A stretch of DNA of 64,000 nt from assembly GCF_014905555.1 (NCBI RefSeq), contig NZ_BNGS01000002.1:434001-498000 (forward strand). The letters are read 5' to 3'. The DNA is from Streptomyces sp. Y2F8-2 (GTDB lineage: Bacteria > Actinomycetota > Actinomycetes > Streptomycetales > Streptomycetaceae). A program made the position numbers and the translations under genes. Below, piece after piece: positions 52,849 through 61,481 of this stretch (positions within the stretch are counted from its first letter, which is position 1; the number at the start of each line of letters is the position of its first letter). Below the pieces are notes generated by a model. The model was not told the origin of the DNA. It saw only the letters and a program-made list of their open reading frames with translations, and did no database searches.

Positions 52849-53045
52849 ACGGGCCACGATGACACGAGGCCGGCGGACGGGCGAAGCCCCGTGCGGCTCG
52901 GCGTTCCCGCGGACCGGGCGGACGATGGAGAGTGCGGAGGAGTCATCTCCGCTGGAGAGCGTCGTGACGAGAGCGGCGCGCGCCCGGCGGCCGCCCGGGC
53001 GGGATCGCGGCCGACGGGCCGGGCGCCGGGAAGGCGGGGCGTTCG

Positions 53046-54185
53046 GTGAAGGAGACACTGTCTCTCGGGCGCATCGCCGGCGTGCGCGTCGGCCTGCACT
53101 GGAGTGTGCTGGTCATCATCGTGCTGGTCGCCGTCGTCCTGGCCCGCGGGCGGCTTCCCGCGGCCCACCCCGGCCATCCGGCCTGGGCCTACTGGGTGGC
53201 GGCGCTGCTGACCTCACTGGTGTTCCTGGCGTCGCTGCTCGCACACGAACTCGCCCACGCGGTCGTCGCACGCCGCAACGGCGTGCAGGTCGAGGGCATC
53301 ACACTGTGGATGCTGGGCGGTGCCGCCCGGCTGCGCACCGAGGCGCCGACGCCCGGTGTGGAACTGCGCATCGCCGTGGTGGGGCCGCTGACCAGTCTGA
53401 TCGCGGGCGGGGTGTGCACCGGCCTGACCGTGGGGCTCGACGCCCTGCACGTCTCGGGTCTCGTGGTGGAGGCCGTCGCCTGGCTCGCCGCCATCAACAT
53501 CGTGCTGGCCGTTTTCAACGCCCTGCCGGCGGCCCCGCTGGACGGCGGACGGCTGCTGCGGTCGTTCCTCTGGCACCGCACCGGTGACCGGGTGCGGGCG
53601 ACCCGGGGCGCCTCGGCCGCGGGCCGCGTCCTCGGCTGGTTGCTGGTGGGCGGCGGGTTCGCGGCGGTGCTCTTCGCGGGCAACCTGTCGGGACTGTGGT
53701 CGGCGTTGATCGGCTGGTTCCTGATCAGCACGGCGACCGCGGAGGCCCGCCAGGCGGAGCTGCGCAGCGCCCTGCAGGGCGTCCCGGTGAGCCGGGTGAT
53801 GACCTGGGACCCGGTCACCGTGCCCGCCGCTGAGACCATCGCCCGGTTCCTCGCGGACACGCCCTTCGACCGGTTCCGTCACTCCGCCTTCCCGGTCCTG
53901 GCGCCCGACGGAGGCGTGGCCGGGCTGGTCACCGCCGGCGCCGTCCGCGAGGTCCCGCCGCACGCCCGGCCGACCACCACGATCGGCCAGGTGATGCGCC
54001 CGCTCGCGGACATCGAGACGGCCGCACCCGGCGACATGGTCGTGGACCTGCTGCCCCGCCTCCAGGAGAGCCGGGAGCGTCGGGCACTCGTACTGGACGA
54101 CGGGCGTCTGGTCGGCATCGTCACGCTCGCCGACATCAGCCGTGTCGTGACCTGGCTGACCGGCACACCCCGCCGGGAGGGTTGA
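53046..54185 (+). CDS. Site-2 protease family metalloprotease with CBS domains
   Basis: A 379-residue membrane zinc protease of the M50 family. The metal site is HELAH in SLLAHELAHAVVARRNGVQV (about 65-85) and the third ligand motif is FNALPAAPLDGGRLL (about 158-172). About six membrane helices precede a cytoplasmic pair of CBS domains (about 245-370: VSRVMTWDPVTVPAAETIAR, FPVLAPDGGVAGLVT, then IGQVMRPLADIETA and ALVLDDGRLVGIVTLADISR), which usually bind adenyl nucleotides. Related proteins cleave membrane-bound regulators. The GTG start is at 53046. The last 50 nt overlap the convergent ATPase gene. Confidence 0.93.
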   Translation: MKETLSLGRIAGVRVGLHWSVLVIIVLVAVVLARGRLPAAHPGHPAWAYWVAALLTSLVFLASLLAHELAHAVVARRNGVQVEGITLWMLGGAARLRTEAPTPGVELRIAVVGPLTSLIAGGVCTGLTVGLDALHVSGLVVEAVAWLAAINIVLAVFNALPAAPLDGGRLLRSFLWHRTGDRVRATRGASAAGRVLGWLLVGGGFAAVLFAGNLSGLWSALIGWFLISTATAEARQAELRSALQGVPVSRVMTWDPVTVPAAETIARFLADTPFDRFRHSAFPVLAPDGGVAGLVTAGAVREVPPHARPTTTIGQVMRPLADIETAAPGDMVVDLLPRLQESRERRALVLDDGRLVGIVTLADISRVVTWLTGTPRREG

Positions 54186-54618
54186 GCCGTCCGCGCGACC
54201 GGGGCCAGGCCGCGGTGGTCAGATCGGCCCAGTGGATGGCGTGGCCGGTCTCGAGATGGTCGCCGTGGGCGGCGGCGACCCGGTCGACGATGTCCAGGCC
54301 GCGTCCGCGCTCCTCGTCGCCGCAACTGGCCGCCCACTCCCCTTCCGTGGCGGCGGGCCCTCCGTCGGTGACCTCCACCCGCACCCGGCCGGTGCCGGCA
54401 TCCCGGCTCAGTCGCAGGGTGAGCGGCGGTCGGGCGTGCTCCACGGCGTTGGTCACGAGTTCGGACACCACCAGCAGCACCGGATCGGCGATCTCCGGCG
54501 CCACCTTCCAGCCCGCCAGGGTCCGTTCGGCCATCTTCCGCGCTTCTCCGGCGGCCTCGGGGCGGTGGGCCAGCATCCAGGTGCGAGGGAGACCGCGGGT
54601 GTCGACGATGGTCTCCAT
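54136..54618 (-). CDS. RsbW-like ATP-binding regulator (anti-sigma kinase type)
   Basis: A 160-residue GHKL ATPase: an N-terminal strand region (about 1-25), N-box LLVVSELVTNAVEHARPPLT (about 49-68), VRVEVTDGGPA and the G-box GRGLDIVDRVAAAHG (about 100-114). Such stand-alone domains act as serine kinases or anti-sigma factors in Streptomyces. ATG 54618 is favoured by a GAGAGGG site 10 nt upstream. The last 17 codons overlap the end of the M50 protease gene on the other strand, and this tail (RSRGRLNPPGGVCRSARSRH) looks unconserved. Confidence 0.88.
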   Translation of the reverse strand: METIVDTRGLPRTWMLAHRPEAAGEARKMAERTLAGWKVAPEIADPVLLVVSELVTNAVEHARPPLTLRLSRDAGTGRVRVEVTDGGPAATEGEWAASCGDEERGRGLDIVDRVAAAHGDHLETGHAIHWADLTTAAWPRSRGRLNPPGGVCRSARSRHG

Positions 54619-54755
54619 GCCGATCACGCCCTCTCACGGGGATCGGTTCCACAAGGAAGAACAAGGACTTCCCCGGCACCATTCCTCGACCCCCGGTGCC
54701 CGAGCGTCGTCCGGCCCACGGACCCGCTGCCCGCCGCAGCAGCACCCGCAGGCGC

Positions 54756-55367
54756 TCAGTTCAGCCCGGTTGCCTCTCCCGCCTCCCGGCCCCTCCCCTC
54801 CACCGCCGTCACGGCCATCGCCAGCGGACCGGGAGCCAGGAACGCCAGGGGCAGCAGCATCCACGCACACAGCGCCGCCGTCGCCAGGGCGAGCAGGATC
54901 AGGGCGCTGCCCGCCGCGTCCCGGGCGGCGGTGCGCGCCGCCGTACGCAGTGCCGTCGGCCAGTCGTTCAGTGACTCGGGGCGGGCACAGGCCCTCAGGC
55001 CCACCACCGCGGCGCACGCGCCGATCGCCGCGGCCACGGCCGTGAACGCCGGCGCCCCCGGCAGACCCGCGCCCGCCAGGGCCAGGTCCGCCGCCAGCAG
55101 CAGAACGCCCGCGAAGGCCACCGCCCCGGCCGCCAGGTCCCCGGCCCGCAGGCGGCCACGCAGCACCCGCAGGTACCGCCGCGCCGTTACCGGCCGGTCG
55201 TCCCGCACCCCGCGCAGGACCGCGCACGCCGTCGACAGGGCCGCGGGCGCGGTCAGCAGCGGCAGGGCCGCGACCGCCGTCGCCAGGCCCACGCTCAGCA
55301 CGTCCGCGAACAGCGTCATCCGCGGGCCGAAGACCTCCCCGGGCTCCCGGGTCGTACGCCCGTTCAT
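54756..55367 (-). CDS. YesL-like (DUF624) membrane protein of the sugar ABC operon
   Basis: A 203-residue protein with about five hydrophobic segments (for example TLFADVLSVGLATAVAALPL, LAAGAVAFAGVLLLAADLAL, ALILLALATAALCAWMLLPL). The layout with an N-terminal F-x-D-x-L-x-x-G helix and a T-A-P-A-A-L-S-T-A motif resembles YesL/DUF624 proteins, which accompany carbohydrate ABC permeases. It starts inside the stop of the permease gene (4-nt overlap) and is the last gene of the operon. The molecular role of the family is not established. Confidence 0.7.
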   Translation of the reverse strand: MNGRTTREPGEVFGPRMTLFADVLSVGLATAVAALPLLTAPAALSTACAVLRGVRDDRPVTARRYLRVLRGRLRAGDLAAGAVAFAGVLLLAADLALAGAGLPGAPAFTAVAAAIGACAAVVGLRACARPESLNDWPTALRTAARTAARDAAGSALILLALATAALCAWMLLPLAFLAPGPLAMAVTAVEGRGREAGEATGLN

Positions 55368-56227
55368 CCCTTGAGCCCCGAGCTCGCCATGCCCTCCACC
55401 AGGAACCGCTGGAAGGCGAGGAAGAACAGCACGATCGGCAGCAGCGCGATCACCGACATCGCGAACATGGGCCCGAACGCCGAGGTGCTGGAGGCGTCCA
55501 CGAACGACCTCAGCGCCAGCGTCAGCGTGAACTTCTCGGGTGAGAACAGGTAGATCAGCTGGGTGAAGAAGTCGTTCCACGTCCAGATGAAGGTGAAGAT
55601 CGCGGTGGTGATCAGGGCGGGGCGGGTCAGCGGCAGGATGACCAGGAAGAAGGAGCGGAACGGCCCGCAGCCGTCGATCCGCGCCGCCTCCTCCAGCTCG
55701 CGCGGCAGCCCCCGCATGAACTGCACGATGAGGAAGACGAAGAACGCCTCCGTGGCCAGGAACTTGGGCAGGATCAGCGGCCAGTACGTGTTCACCATGC
55801 CGAGCTTGTTGAAGATGATGTACTGCGGGATCAGCACCGCGTGGTGCGGCAGCATGATCGTGGCGATCATGAAGGCGAACAGCGGCCCGCGGAAGCGGAA
55901 CCGCAACCGGGCGAAGGCGTACGCGGCCAGGGAGCAGGAGACGACGTTGCCGAGGACCGCGCCGCCCGCGATGAGCAGGGAGTTGCCGAGCAGCCGCCAG
56001 ACCGGGACGCCGTTCACGCCGTCGAACGCCGTCTTGTAGTTCGACCACTCGAAGTGGCTGGGCAGCAGGTTCAGGCTGGCGATGACCTCGTTCGCGGGCT
56101 TCAGCGAGGTCGCGAGCAGCCACGCCAGCGGGTAGAGCATCACCAGCAGCGCGGCCAGACAGCCGGTGTGCAGGGCCACGCGGCGCCAGGCGACCGGCTT
56201 GCGCAAGGCGGAGGCGGTCGTACTCAT
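55364..56227 (-). CDS. Carbohydrate ABC transporter permease (MalG/ MsmG type)
   Basis: A 287-residue permease with six membrane helices. The EAA loop ELEEAARIDGCGPFRSFFLV, then ILPLTRPALITTAIFTFIWT (about 180-215) identifies a CUT1-type sugar permease. N-terminus: WRRVALHTGCLAALLVMLYP. It ends in the typical ...FFLAFQRFLVEGMASSGLKG of MalG-like subunits. It is coupled by 4-nt overlaps to the MalF-like gene upstream and the YesL-like gene downstream. Confidence 0.93.
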   Translation of the reverse strand: MSTTASALRKPVAWRRVALHTGCLAALLVMLYPLAWLLATSLKPANEVIASLNLLPSHFEWSNYKTAFDGVNGVPVWRLLGNSLLIAGGAVLGNVVSCSLAAYAFARLRFRFRGPLFAFMIATIMLPHHAVLIPQYIIFNKLGMVNTYWPLILPKFLATEAFFVFLIVQFMRGLPRELEEAARIDGCGPFRSFFLVILPLTRPALITTAIFTFIWTWNDFFTQLIYLFSPEKFTLTLALRSFVDASSTSAFGPMFAMSVIALLPIVLFFLAFQRFLVEGMASSGLKG

Positions 56228-57171
56228 CGGGCTCCCCCATCGGTGTCAGAGGCGTAGAAGACCCAGGACCGCGAGGTGCGGAACAGCACCGCGGTGACCG
56301 CGCCGATCGCCAGCAGCAGCACCCAGGCCATCGCGGAGGCGTAGCCCATGTGGGAGGCGACGAAGCCGCGGTCGTAGAGGTAGAGCGTGTAGAACAGGGT
56401 CGAGTCGGCGGGCCCGCCCTTGCCGGCGCTGACCGCGAAGGCGGGGGTGAAGACCTGGAAGGACTGGATGGTCTGGAGCACCAGGTTGAAGAAGATCACC
56501 GGGGACAGCATCGGCACGGTGATGGACAGGAACTGCCGCCACCGGCTCGCCCCGTCGACCTCGGCGGCCTCGTACAGCTCCCCCGGGATCTGCTGGAGTC
56601 CGGCGAGGAAGATGACCATCGGCGCGCCGAACTGCCACACCGTCAGCAGCGCCACCGCGAGCAGGGCCCAGCCGGGCCGGGTGACCCAGCCGCCGGTGCC
56701 GAGGAGGTGGTCGACCGTACCGCCGTCGTTGAAGATCGCCCGCCAGACGAGGGCGATCGACATGGAGGCGCCGAGCAGGGAGGGCGCGTAGAAGGCGGAG
56801 CGGTAGAAGCCCTTGGCGCGGCGCACGGACTTCAGCGCGAGGGCGACGACGAGGGCGAGCCCGAGTTGGAGCGGTACGGCGATGACGACGTACGTCAGCG
56901 TGGCGACGACCGAGCGCCAGTAGCGCGGATCCTCGGTGAACATCTGCGTGTAGTTGCGCAGGCCCACCCAGTGCGGCGGGTTGAACAGGTCGTAGTCGGT
57001 GAAGGAGAGGTAGAGCGAGACTGCCATCGGGAGCAGGGTGAGCACGGTCGCGCCGAGCACCCACGGGGACAGGAACACCCAGGCGGCACCCTCACGGCGG
57101 CGCTTCGGCCGGCTCGGGGTCGCGGGGCGCGTCCGGGGAACTCCCGTGGCCTGTACGTCGGTTGCCGTCAT
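56224..57171 (-). CDS. Carbohydrate ABC transporter permease (MalF type)
   Basis: A 315-residue permease with six helices after a basic leader (about 1-30). The EAA loop is ELYEAAEVDGASRWRQFLSI, then TVPMLSPVIFFNLVLQTIQS (about 205-243). Other typical segments are WVFLSPWVLGATVLTLLPMA and FYRSAFYAPSLLGASMSIAL. It forms the membrane heterodimer with the MalG-like subunit. The ATPase partner is not encoded in this operon; Streptomyces often use a shared MsiK-type ATPase for CUT1 systems. Confidence 0.93.
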   Translation of the reverse strand: MTATDVQATGVPRTRPATPSRPKRRREGAAWVFLSPWVLGATVLTLLPMAVSLYLSFTDYDLFNPPHWVGLRNYTQMFTEDPRYWRSVVATLTYVVIAVPLQLGLALVVALALKSVRRAKGFYRSAFYAPSLLGASMSIALVWRAIFNDGGTVDHLLGTGGWVTRPGWALLAVALLTVWQFGAPMVIFLAGLQQIPGELYEAAEVDGASRWRQFLSITVPMLSPVIFFNLVLQTIQSFQVFTPAFAVSAGKGGPADSTLFYTLYLYDRGFVASHMGYASAMAWVLLLAIGAVTAVLFRTSRSWVFYASDTDGGAR

Positions 57172-58451
57172 GACCTCAGCTCCGCCTTCGCCTCGGTGAT
57201 GTAGTTCTTCGCCGCCTCGCGGGGCGACATCCGCTCGTACGACACCTGGTCGTAGTCGCGCTGGAAGGTGGTCTGCAGCGCGTTGTCGCCCGAGGGCGGC
57301 GCCTGCGGCGGAGCCTTGAGGTCGCCTTCGAGCGAGGACTGGTAGTCGGAGATGGTCCTGTCGAAGTCCTTGAGCGCGGGGGCGAGTTTGTCGCGCAGGG
57401 ACTCGTTGACGGGAATGCCGCGGGCCGCGCCGAGGATCGCCCCGGCGTCGGGGTCGTCGATCATGAAGTCGATCAGCTCGGCGGCCTCCTGCGGGTGGGA
57501 GGTGTGCGCGGAGACGCCCATGAACATCGACGGTTTGAAGTACTGGCCCGGGGTGCCGTCCTCGCCCGACGGCATGGGCGCCAGCGCGATGCCGTCCGGT
57601 ACGAGGGCGAGGAAACCGCTCGCGGGGGCGTCCCAGTTGACGTCGGACACCGCCCTGCCGCGGCCCAGCGGGGTGTTCTCCACCGAACCGTCGAGCTGGG
57701 TGGTCTGCTCGGCCGGCGAGACGGCGCCCTCACGGCGCAGCTTGTCGGTGAAGATCCACCAGCGGGTCAGGTCGTCGGCCGTGAAGCCGAGCCTCCGGTC
57801 CTTGGTGTAGAGGGACTTGCCCTGGCCGCGCAGCCACACCTCGAAGGCGTCCTCGCTCTGCCCCGGGTCGGTGCCGCCGGGCTTGCCGGTCCTCTTCGCC
57901 AACTGCCGCATGGCGTCGGCCCACTGGCTCCACGTCCAGCCCTCGCGGGGAAGGGCGACACCGGACGACTTCCACTCCTTGACGTCGTAGACCATCGTCT
58001 CGGTGCCCCGGCCCTGCGGGATCGCGTACTGCTTGCCGTTCACCCTGCCGGTGGCGAGGAGTCCGGCGTCGATCTCCGCGGTGCCCAGGGCCGCCTTCTG
58101 GGTGCCGAGGTCGAGGAGGACGCCGCCGGACGCGTACTGGTCGATCATGCGGTAGTCGAGTTGCATCACGTCGGGGGCGTCGCCGCCGGCGGCCTGGGTG
58201 GCCAGCTTCTGCTTGTAGGCGTCGTAGCCGGAGAACGACGTCTGCACCCGGATCCCGGGGTGCCGTTCCTCGAAGAGCGCGATGGCCTTCTCGGTTCTCG
58301 CAGCGCGGTCCGGGTTGCCCCACCAGGTGTAGCGGAGCACCACCTTGCCGCCTGAGCCGCCGTCATCCGTGCCCCCGCAGCCGGACAGCGCCGCGCACAG
58401 CGCCAGCACCACGGCCACTGAGCAGGACACCCTCGTCCTGTTTCCGGGCAT
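57168..58451 (-). CDS. Sugar-binding lipoprotein of a CUT1 ABC transporter
   Basis: A 427-residue extracellular solute-binding lipoprotein (family 1): lipobox LSGC (Cys25) after CSVAVVLALCAA, then RYTWWGNPDRAARTEKAIAL, IRVQTSFSGYDAYKQKLATQ, DVMQLDYRMIDQYASGGVLL and YAIPQGRGTETMVYDVKEW. The repeated aromatic residues and the operon suggest an oligosaccharide or modified-sugar ligand. It is the first gene of the operon; a LacI-type operator lies 18-31 nt upstream of its start. Confidence 0.93.
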   Translation of the reverse strand: MPGNRTRVSCSVAVVLALCAALSGCGGTDDGGSGGKVVLRYTWWGNPDRAARTEKAIALFEERHPGIRVQTSFSGYDAYKQKLATQAAGGDAPDVMQLDYRMIDQYASGGVLLDLGTQKAALGTAEIDAGLLATGRVNGKQYAIPQGRGTETMVYDVKEWKSSGVALPREGWTWSQWADAMRQLAKRTGKPGGTDPGQSEDAFEVWLRGQGKSLYTKDRRLGFTADDLTRWWIFTDKLRREGAVSPAEQTTQLDGSVENTPLGRGRAVSDVNWDAPASGFLALVPDGIALAPMPSGEDGTPGQYFKPSMFMGVSAHTSHPQEAAELIDFMIDDPDAGAILGAARGIPVNESLRDKLAPALKDFDRTISDYQSSLEGDLKAPPQAPPSGDNALQTTFQRDYDQVSYERMSPREAAKNYITEAKAELRS

Positions 58452-58468
58452 GGGTCACCCCTCTCGCC

Positions 58469-58487
58469 AGAAAGCGCTTACACGCTT
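58469..58487 (-). promoter_or_regulatory. LacI/cre-like operator between the sugar operon and the oxidoreductase
   Basis: On the minus strand 58469-58482 reads TGTAAGCGCTTTCT, which fits the LacI-type catabolite element TGNAANCGNWNNCW at every position. It overlaps a larger inverted repeat, AAGCG-N6-CGCTT (58472-58487). It lies 18 nt before the binding-protein start and about 70 nt before the divergent oxidoreductase. No LacI gene is visible in the window. Confidence 0.6.
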
Positions 58488-58559
58488 CAAGTGACCCTAG
58501 GTATGGTCCGGATGTCACAACAAGCCCTCTGCACCGCTTCCGTGGGACGGAGCCCCAGC

Positions 58560-59894
58560 ATGTCTTCCGACACCGCACCTCGCCGCCGTGCCGCCGTCGT
58601 GGGTCTGGGCGCCCGCGCCCGGCTCTTCGTCGAGGCCCTCTCAGGGCCGTACGCCGACCGGATCGAACTGGCCGGCTTCTGCGACGTCAACGCCCACCGA
58701 ATGGCCGTCCACAACGACTGGATCACCGCCGACCGCCCCGGCCGCCCGCCCGTACCGGCGTACGCCGCCGAGGACTTCGAGCTGATGCTGCGCCGTGAGC
58801 GCATCGACCTGGTGGTGGTGTGCAGTGTGGACCGCACGCACGACCACTACATCGTGGCCGCCCTGGAGGCGGGCTGCGACGTGGTCACCGAGAAGCCCAT
58901 GACGACGGACGCCGGGCGGGCCCGCCGCATCCTGGACACGCGGCGCCGCACCGGCCGCGAGGTCCGGGTCGCCTTCAACTACCGCTACAACCCGGTGCAT
59001 TCTGCGGTACGGGAGCTGCTGGCGGCGGGGGAGATCGGCGAGGTCGGCTCGGTGCACTTCGAGTGGCTGCTCGATCTGCGGCACGGCGCCGACTACTTCC
59101 GCCGCTGGCACCGGGAGAAGGCCAACTCCGGGGGGCTGATGGTGCACAAGGCGACGCACCACTTCGACCTGGTCAACTGGTGGCTGGACTCCCGGCCCGA
59201 GACCGTCTTCGCGCAGGGCGGCCTGTTCTTCTACGGCGACGAGGCCGGCCGGCGCCGGAACCTGGCCCGCCCCTACCGGCGCGCGCACGGCTCCCCGGCG
59301 GCCGACGGCGACCCCTTCGCGCTGCGCCTCGCGGACTCGCCGGTGCTCAGCGCGCTGTACCTGGACGCGGAGCGCGAGGACGGCTACCACCGGGACCAGA
59401 ACGTGTTCGGGCCGGGTGTGACCATCGAGGACGACATGGCGGTACTGGTGCGGTACGCGTCCGGCGCGACCCTGACGTACCACCTCACCGCGTACGCACC
59501 CTGGGAGGGCTACCGCATCGCCTTCAACGGCAGCGAGGGGCGGCTGGAGCTGCTGGTCGAGGAGTCCACGTGGTCCCCCCGCCGGACGCGGGACGGCGCC
59601 ACCGGCCCGGTGCTGCACGGGGCCGAGACCGACGTGCGGGCGGGGCGGACCGAGTTGCTGCTGCGCCGGTTCTGGGAGCGGCCGCGGGAGGTGAAGGTGG
59701 CGACCGGTGAGGGCGGGCACGGCGGCGGGGACGTGCGGATGCTGGCGGACCTGTTCGGCGAGCGCGCCGAGGATCCGCTGGGGCGGGCGGCGGACGCGAC
59801 GGACGGGGCGCGCTCCCTGGTGACGGGGTTGGCCGCGAACCGGTCGTTCGAGACCGGACTGCCCGTACGGGCACGGGAGTTGCTTGACGTCTGA
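58560..59894 (+). CDS. Gfo/Idh/MocA-family oxidoreductase
   Basis: A 444-residue NAD(P)-dependent oxidoreductase: dinucleotide motif AAVVGLGARARLFVEAL at the N-terminus, VVCSVDRTHDHYIVAALEAG, the EKP motif in CDVVTEKPMTTDAGRARRIL (about 108-127) and the C-terminal domain with FNYRYNPVHSAVRELLAAGE and HKATHHFDLVNWWLDSRPE, where H-x-x-H residues could be catalytic. The family oxidises sugars, inositols or amino sugars. Its divergence from the sugar ABC operon and the shared operator suggest it processes the imported sugar. ATG 58560 is preferred over 58491 and 58512. Confidence 0.9.
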   Translation: MSSDTAPRRRAAVVGLGARARLFVEALSGPYADRIELAGFCDVNAHRMAVHNDWITADRPGRPPVPAYAAEDFELMLRRERIDLVVVCSVDRTHDHYIVAALEAGCDVVTEKPMTTDAGRARRILDTRRRTGREVRVAFNYRYNPVHSAVRELLAAGEIGEVGSVHFEWLLDLRHGADYFRRWHREKANSGGLMVHKATHHFDLVNWWLDSRPETVFAQGGLFFYGDEAGRRRNLARPYRRAHGSPAADGDPFALRLADSPVLSALYLDAEREDGYHRDQNVFGPGVTIEDDMAVLVRYASGATLTYHLTAYAPWEGYRIAFNGSEGRLELLVEESTWSPRRTRDGATGPVLHGAETDVRAGRTELLLRRFWERPREVKVATGEGGHGGGDVRMLADLFGERAEDPLGRAADATDGARSLVTGLAANRSFETGLPVRARELLDV

Positions 59895-59922
59895 GCTAAT
59901 CCGAGCCGGATGCCGACTATAC

Positions 59923-60699
59923 ATGCCTTCGACGGGGAAGACGAACAAACGTGCCGCCGGGTTGCGTGCGGCGGCGGTCCTGCTCGCCACCATGACTATC
60001 GGGCTCTCGGGCTGCACCACGCTGCACACCACCGCGCCCAGCACCGTCCGAGCGCGCGCCGCCCAGGGCGCGCCGGCCCGGTTCGGGACCGTGGACTGCC
60101 GCGAGTCCAAGTGCATCGCGCTGACCTTCGACGCCGGGCCGAGCGAGAACTCGGCGCGACTGCTCGACATCCTGAAGGAGAAGAAGGTCCCCGCGACGTT
60201 CTTCCTGCTCGGCGAGCGGCACATCGAGAAGTACCCGGAACTCGTCCAGCGGATGGCGGCCGAAGGACACGAGGTCGCCAGCCACACCTGGGACCACAAG
60301 ATCCTCACCCAGATCTCGCCGCAGCAGATACGCGACGAACTGCAAAGGCCCGACGACGCGATAGAGAAGCTCACCGGGCACCGGCCCACCCTGATGCGTC
60401 CGCCGCAGGGCCGTACGAACGACACCGTGCACCGGATCTGCCGGGAACTGGGCCTCGCCGAGGTGCTGTGGAGCGTGACCGCCAAGGACTACATGACGGA
60501 GGACCCGGCTGTCATCGAGAAGCGGGTCCTGGACCAGGCGTCCCGGGACGGGATCATCCTGCTGCACGACCTCTACCCGGGCACCGTCCCCGCGGTGCCC
60601 GGGATCATCGACGCACTGAAGGAACGGGGATACGTGTTCGTCACCGTGCCGCAGCTGCTGGCGCCGGGGAAGGCGGAACCGGGCGAGGTCTACCGTTGA
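59923..60699 (+). CDS. Polysaccharide deacetylase (NodB domain) lipoprotein
   Basis: A 258-residue secreted lipoprotein with lipobox LSGC (Cys at about 31) and a CE4 NodB domain (about 65-245): motif 1 is [11 protein letters not shown], motif 2 is [12 protein letters not shown] (H-T-x-x-x-H), motif 3 is LMRPPQG, and the final part is [20 protein letters not shown]. In most CE4 enzymes motif 1 is TFDDG, the second Asp being a metal ligand; here Ala replaces it. Peptidoglycan or other N-acetyl-glycan deacetylation is the expected role. ATG 59923 starts the signal peptide. Confidence 0.88.
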   Translation: MPSTGKTNKRAAGLRAAAVLLATMTIGLSGCTTLHTTAPSTVRARAAQGAPARFGTVDCRESKCIALTFDAGPSENSARLLDILKEKKVPATFFLLGERHIEKYPELVQRMAAEGHEVASHTWDHKILTQISPQQIRDELQRPDDAIEKLTGHRPTLMRPPQGRTNDTVHRICRELGLAEVLWSVTAKDYMTEDPAVIEKRVLDQASRDGIILLHDLYPGTVPAVPGIIDALKERGYVFVTVPQLLAPGKAEPGEVYR

Positions 60700-60985
60700 C
60701 GGCCCGTCGGCTCAGCGCAGCCGGCACCGGGATCTTCTCGTAGCCGTACACGATGAACGACTCCACCTGCCGGACCTCGCCGTCCGGTCCCGGCTCGGGG
60801 AAACGGTCGAAGAGGGCGGGTAGCGCGACGGACGCCTCCAGGCGGGCCGACGGGGCGCCCACGCAGTAGTGGACGCCGCACCCGAAGGCAAGGTGGCGCA
60901 GGTTCGGCGAGGGAGCCGTCCGGGGCGAGCGCGCCCAGGTCACCCGTCCGTCCACGAGGAGCAGCGGCCGCGCGTGGCTCAGGTG
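60700..60985 (-). pseudogene. C-terminal remnant of a cytochrome P450
   Basis: The minus-strand frame gives [20 protein letters not shown], then [20 protein letters not shown] and [18 protein letters not shown]. This contains the complete haem-binding loop F-G-x-G-x-H-x-C-x-G, the following helix and the last strand region ([17 protein letters not shown]). The about 300 residues that should precede it (helices B-K with the oxygen-binding Thr and the E-x-x-R) are absent: the upstream side is occupied by the SRPBCC gene on the other strand. A functional P450 cannot be made. Confidence 0.8.
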
Positions 60986-61017
60986 AACGGCGGACCGCGC
61001 CTGCGTACGATCCCCCG

Positions 61018-61470
61018 GTGGTCCTCTTCCGGCTCGAACGCGTCGTTCCACTCTCCGTCGAGCAGGCCTGGCTCCGCCTCACGGACTGGCCGCGGCACGC
61101 CGACGTGGTGCCGCTGACCCGGATCACGGTGCGCACCCCGCCGCCGACGGGCGTCGGCACGGTGTTCGTGGCCCGCACCGGCGTCGGACCGCTCGGCTTC
61201 GACGACCCGATGGAGGTGGTCGAGTGGCGGCCGCCGACGCTGTGCCGCCTGGTCAAGCGGGGCGGTTTCGTCACCGGCTGGGCGGAGATCGAGGTGCTCG
61301 CGCACGGCGAGGGGCATGCAGCCGTGGTGTGGCGGGAGGAACTGGCCGTACGCCCGCTGCCGGCACTCTTCGACCGGCCGCTCGGACGGGCGGCCCGGTG
61401 GATGTTCGGGCGCGCGATGGACGGGCTGCTGAGGCCGGATCCGGACACCGGTGTCAGCGGCGGCCCCTAA
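61018..61470 (+). CDS. SRPBCC-family protein
   Basis: A 150-residue protein of the START/Bet v1-like (SRPBCC) fold: [20 protein letters not shown] at the start, [20 protein letters not shown], then [20 protein letters not shown] and [20 protein letters not shown]. Members bind hydrophobic ligands or serve as cyclases. The ligand is unknown. The GTG at 61018 gives the usual first strand. The methyltransferase follows after 11 nt and is probably co-transcribed. Confidence 0.82.
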   Translation: MVLFRLERVVPLSVEQAWLRLTDWPRHADVVPLTRITVRTPPPTGVGTVFVARTGVGPLGFDDPMEVVEWRPPTLCRLVKRGGFVTGWAEIEVLAHGEGHAAVVWREELAVRPLPALFDRPLGRAARWMFGRAMDGLLRPDPDTGVSGGP

Positions 61471-61481
61471 AGTCCACCTCC

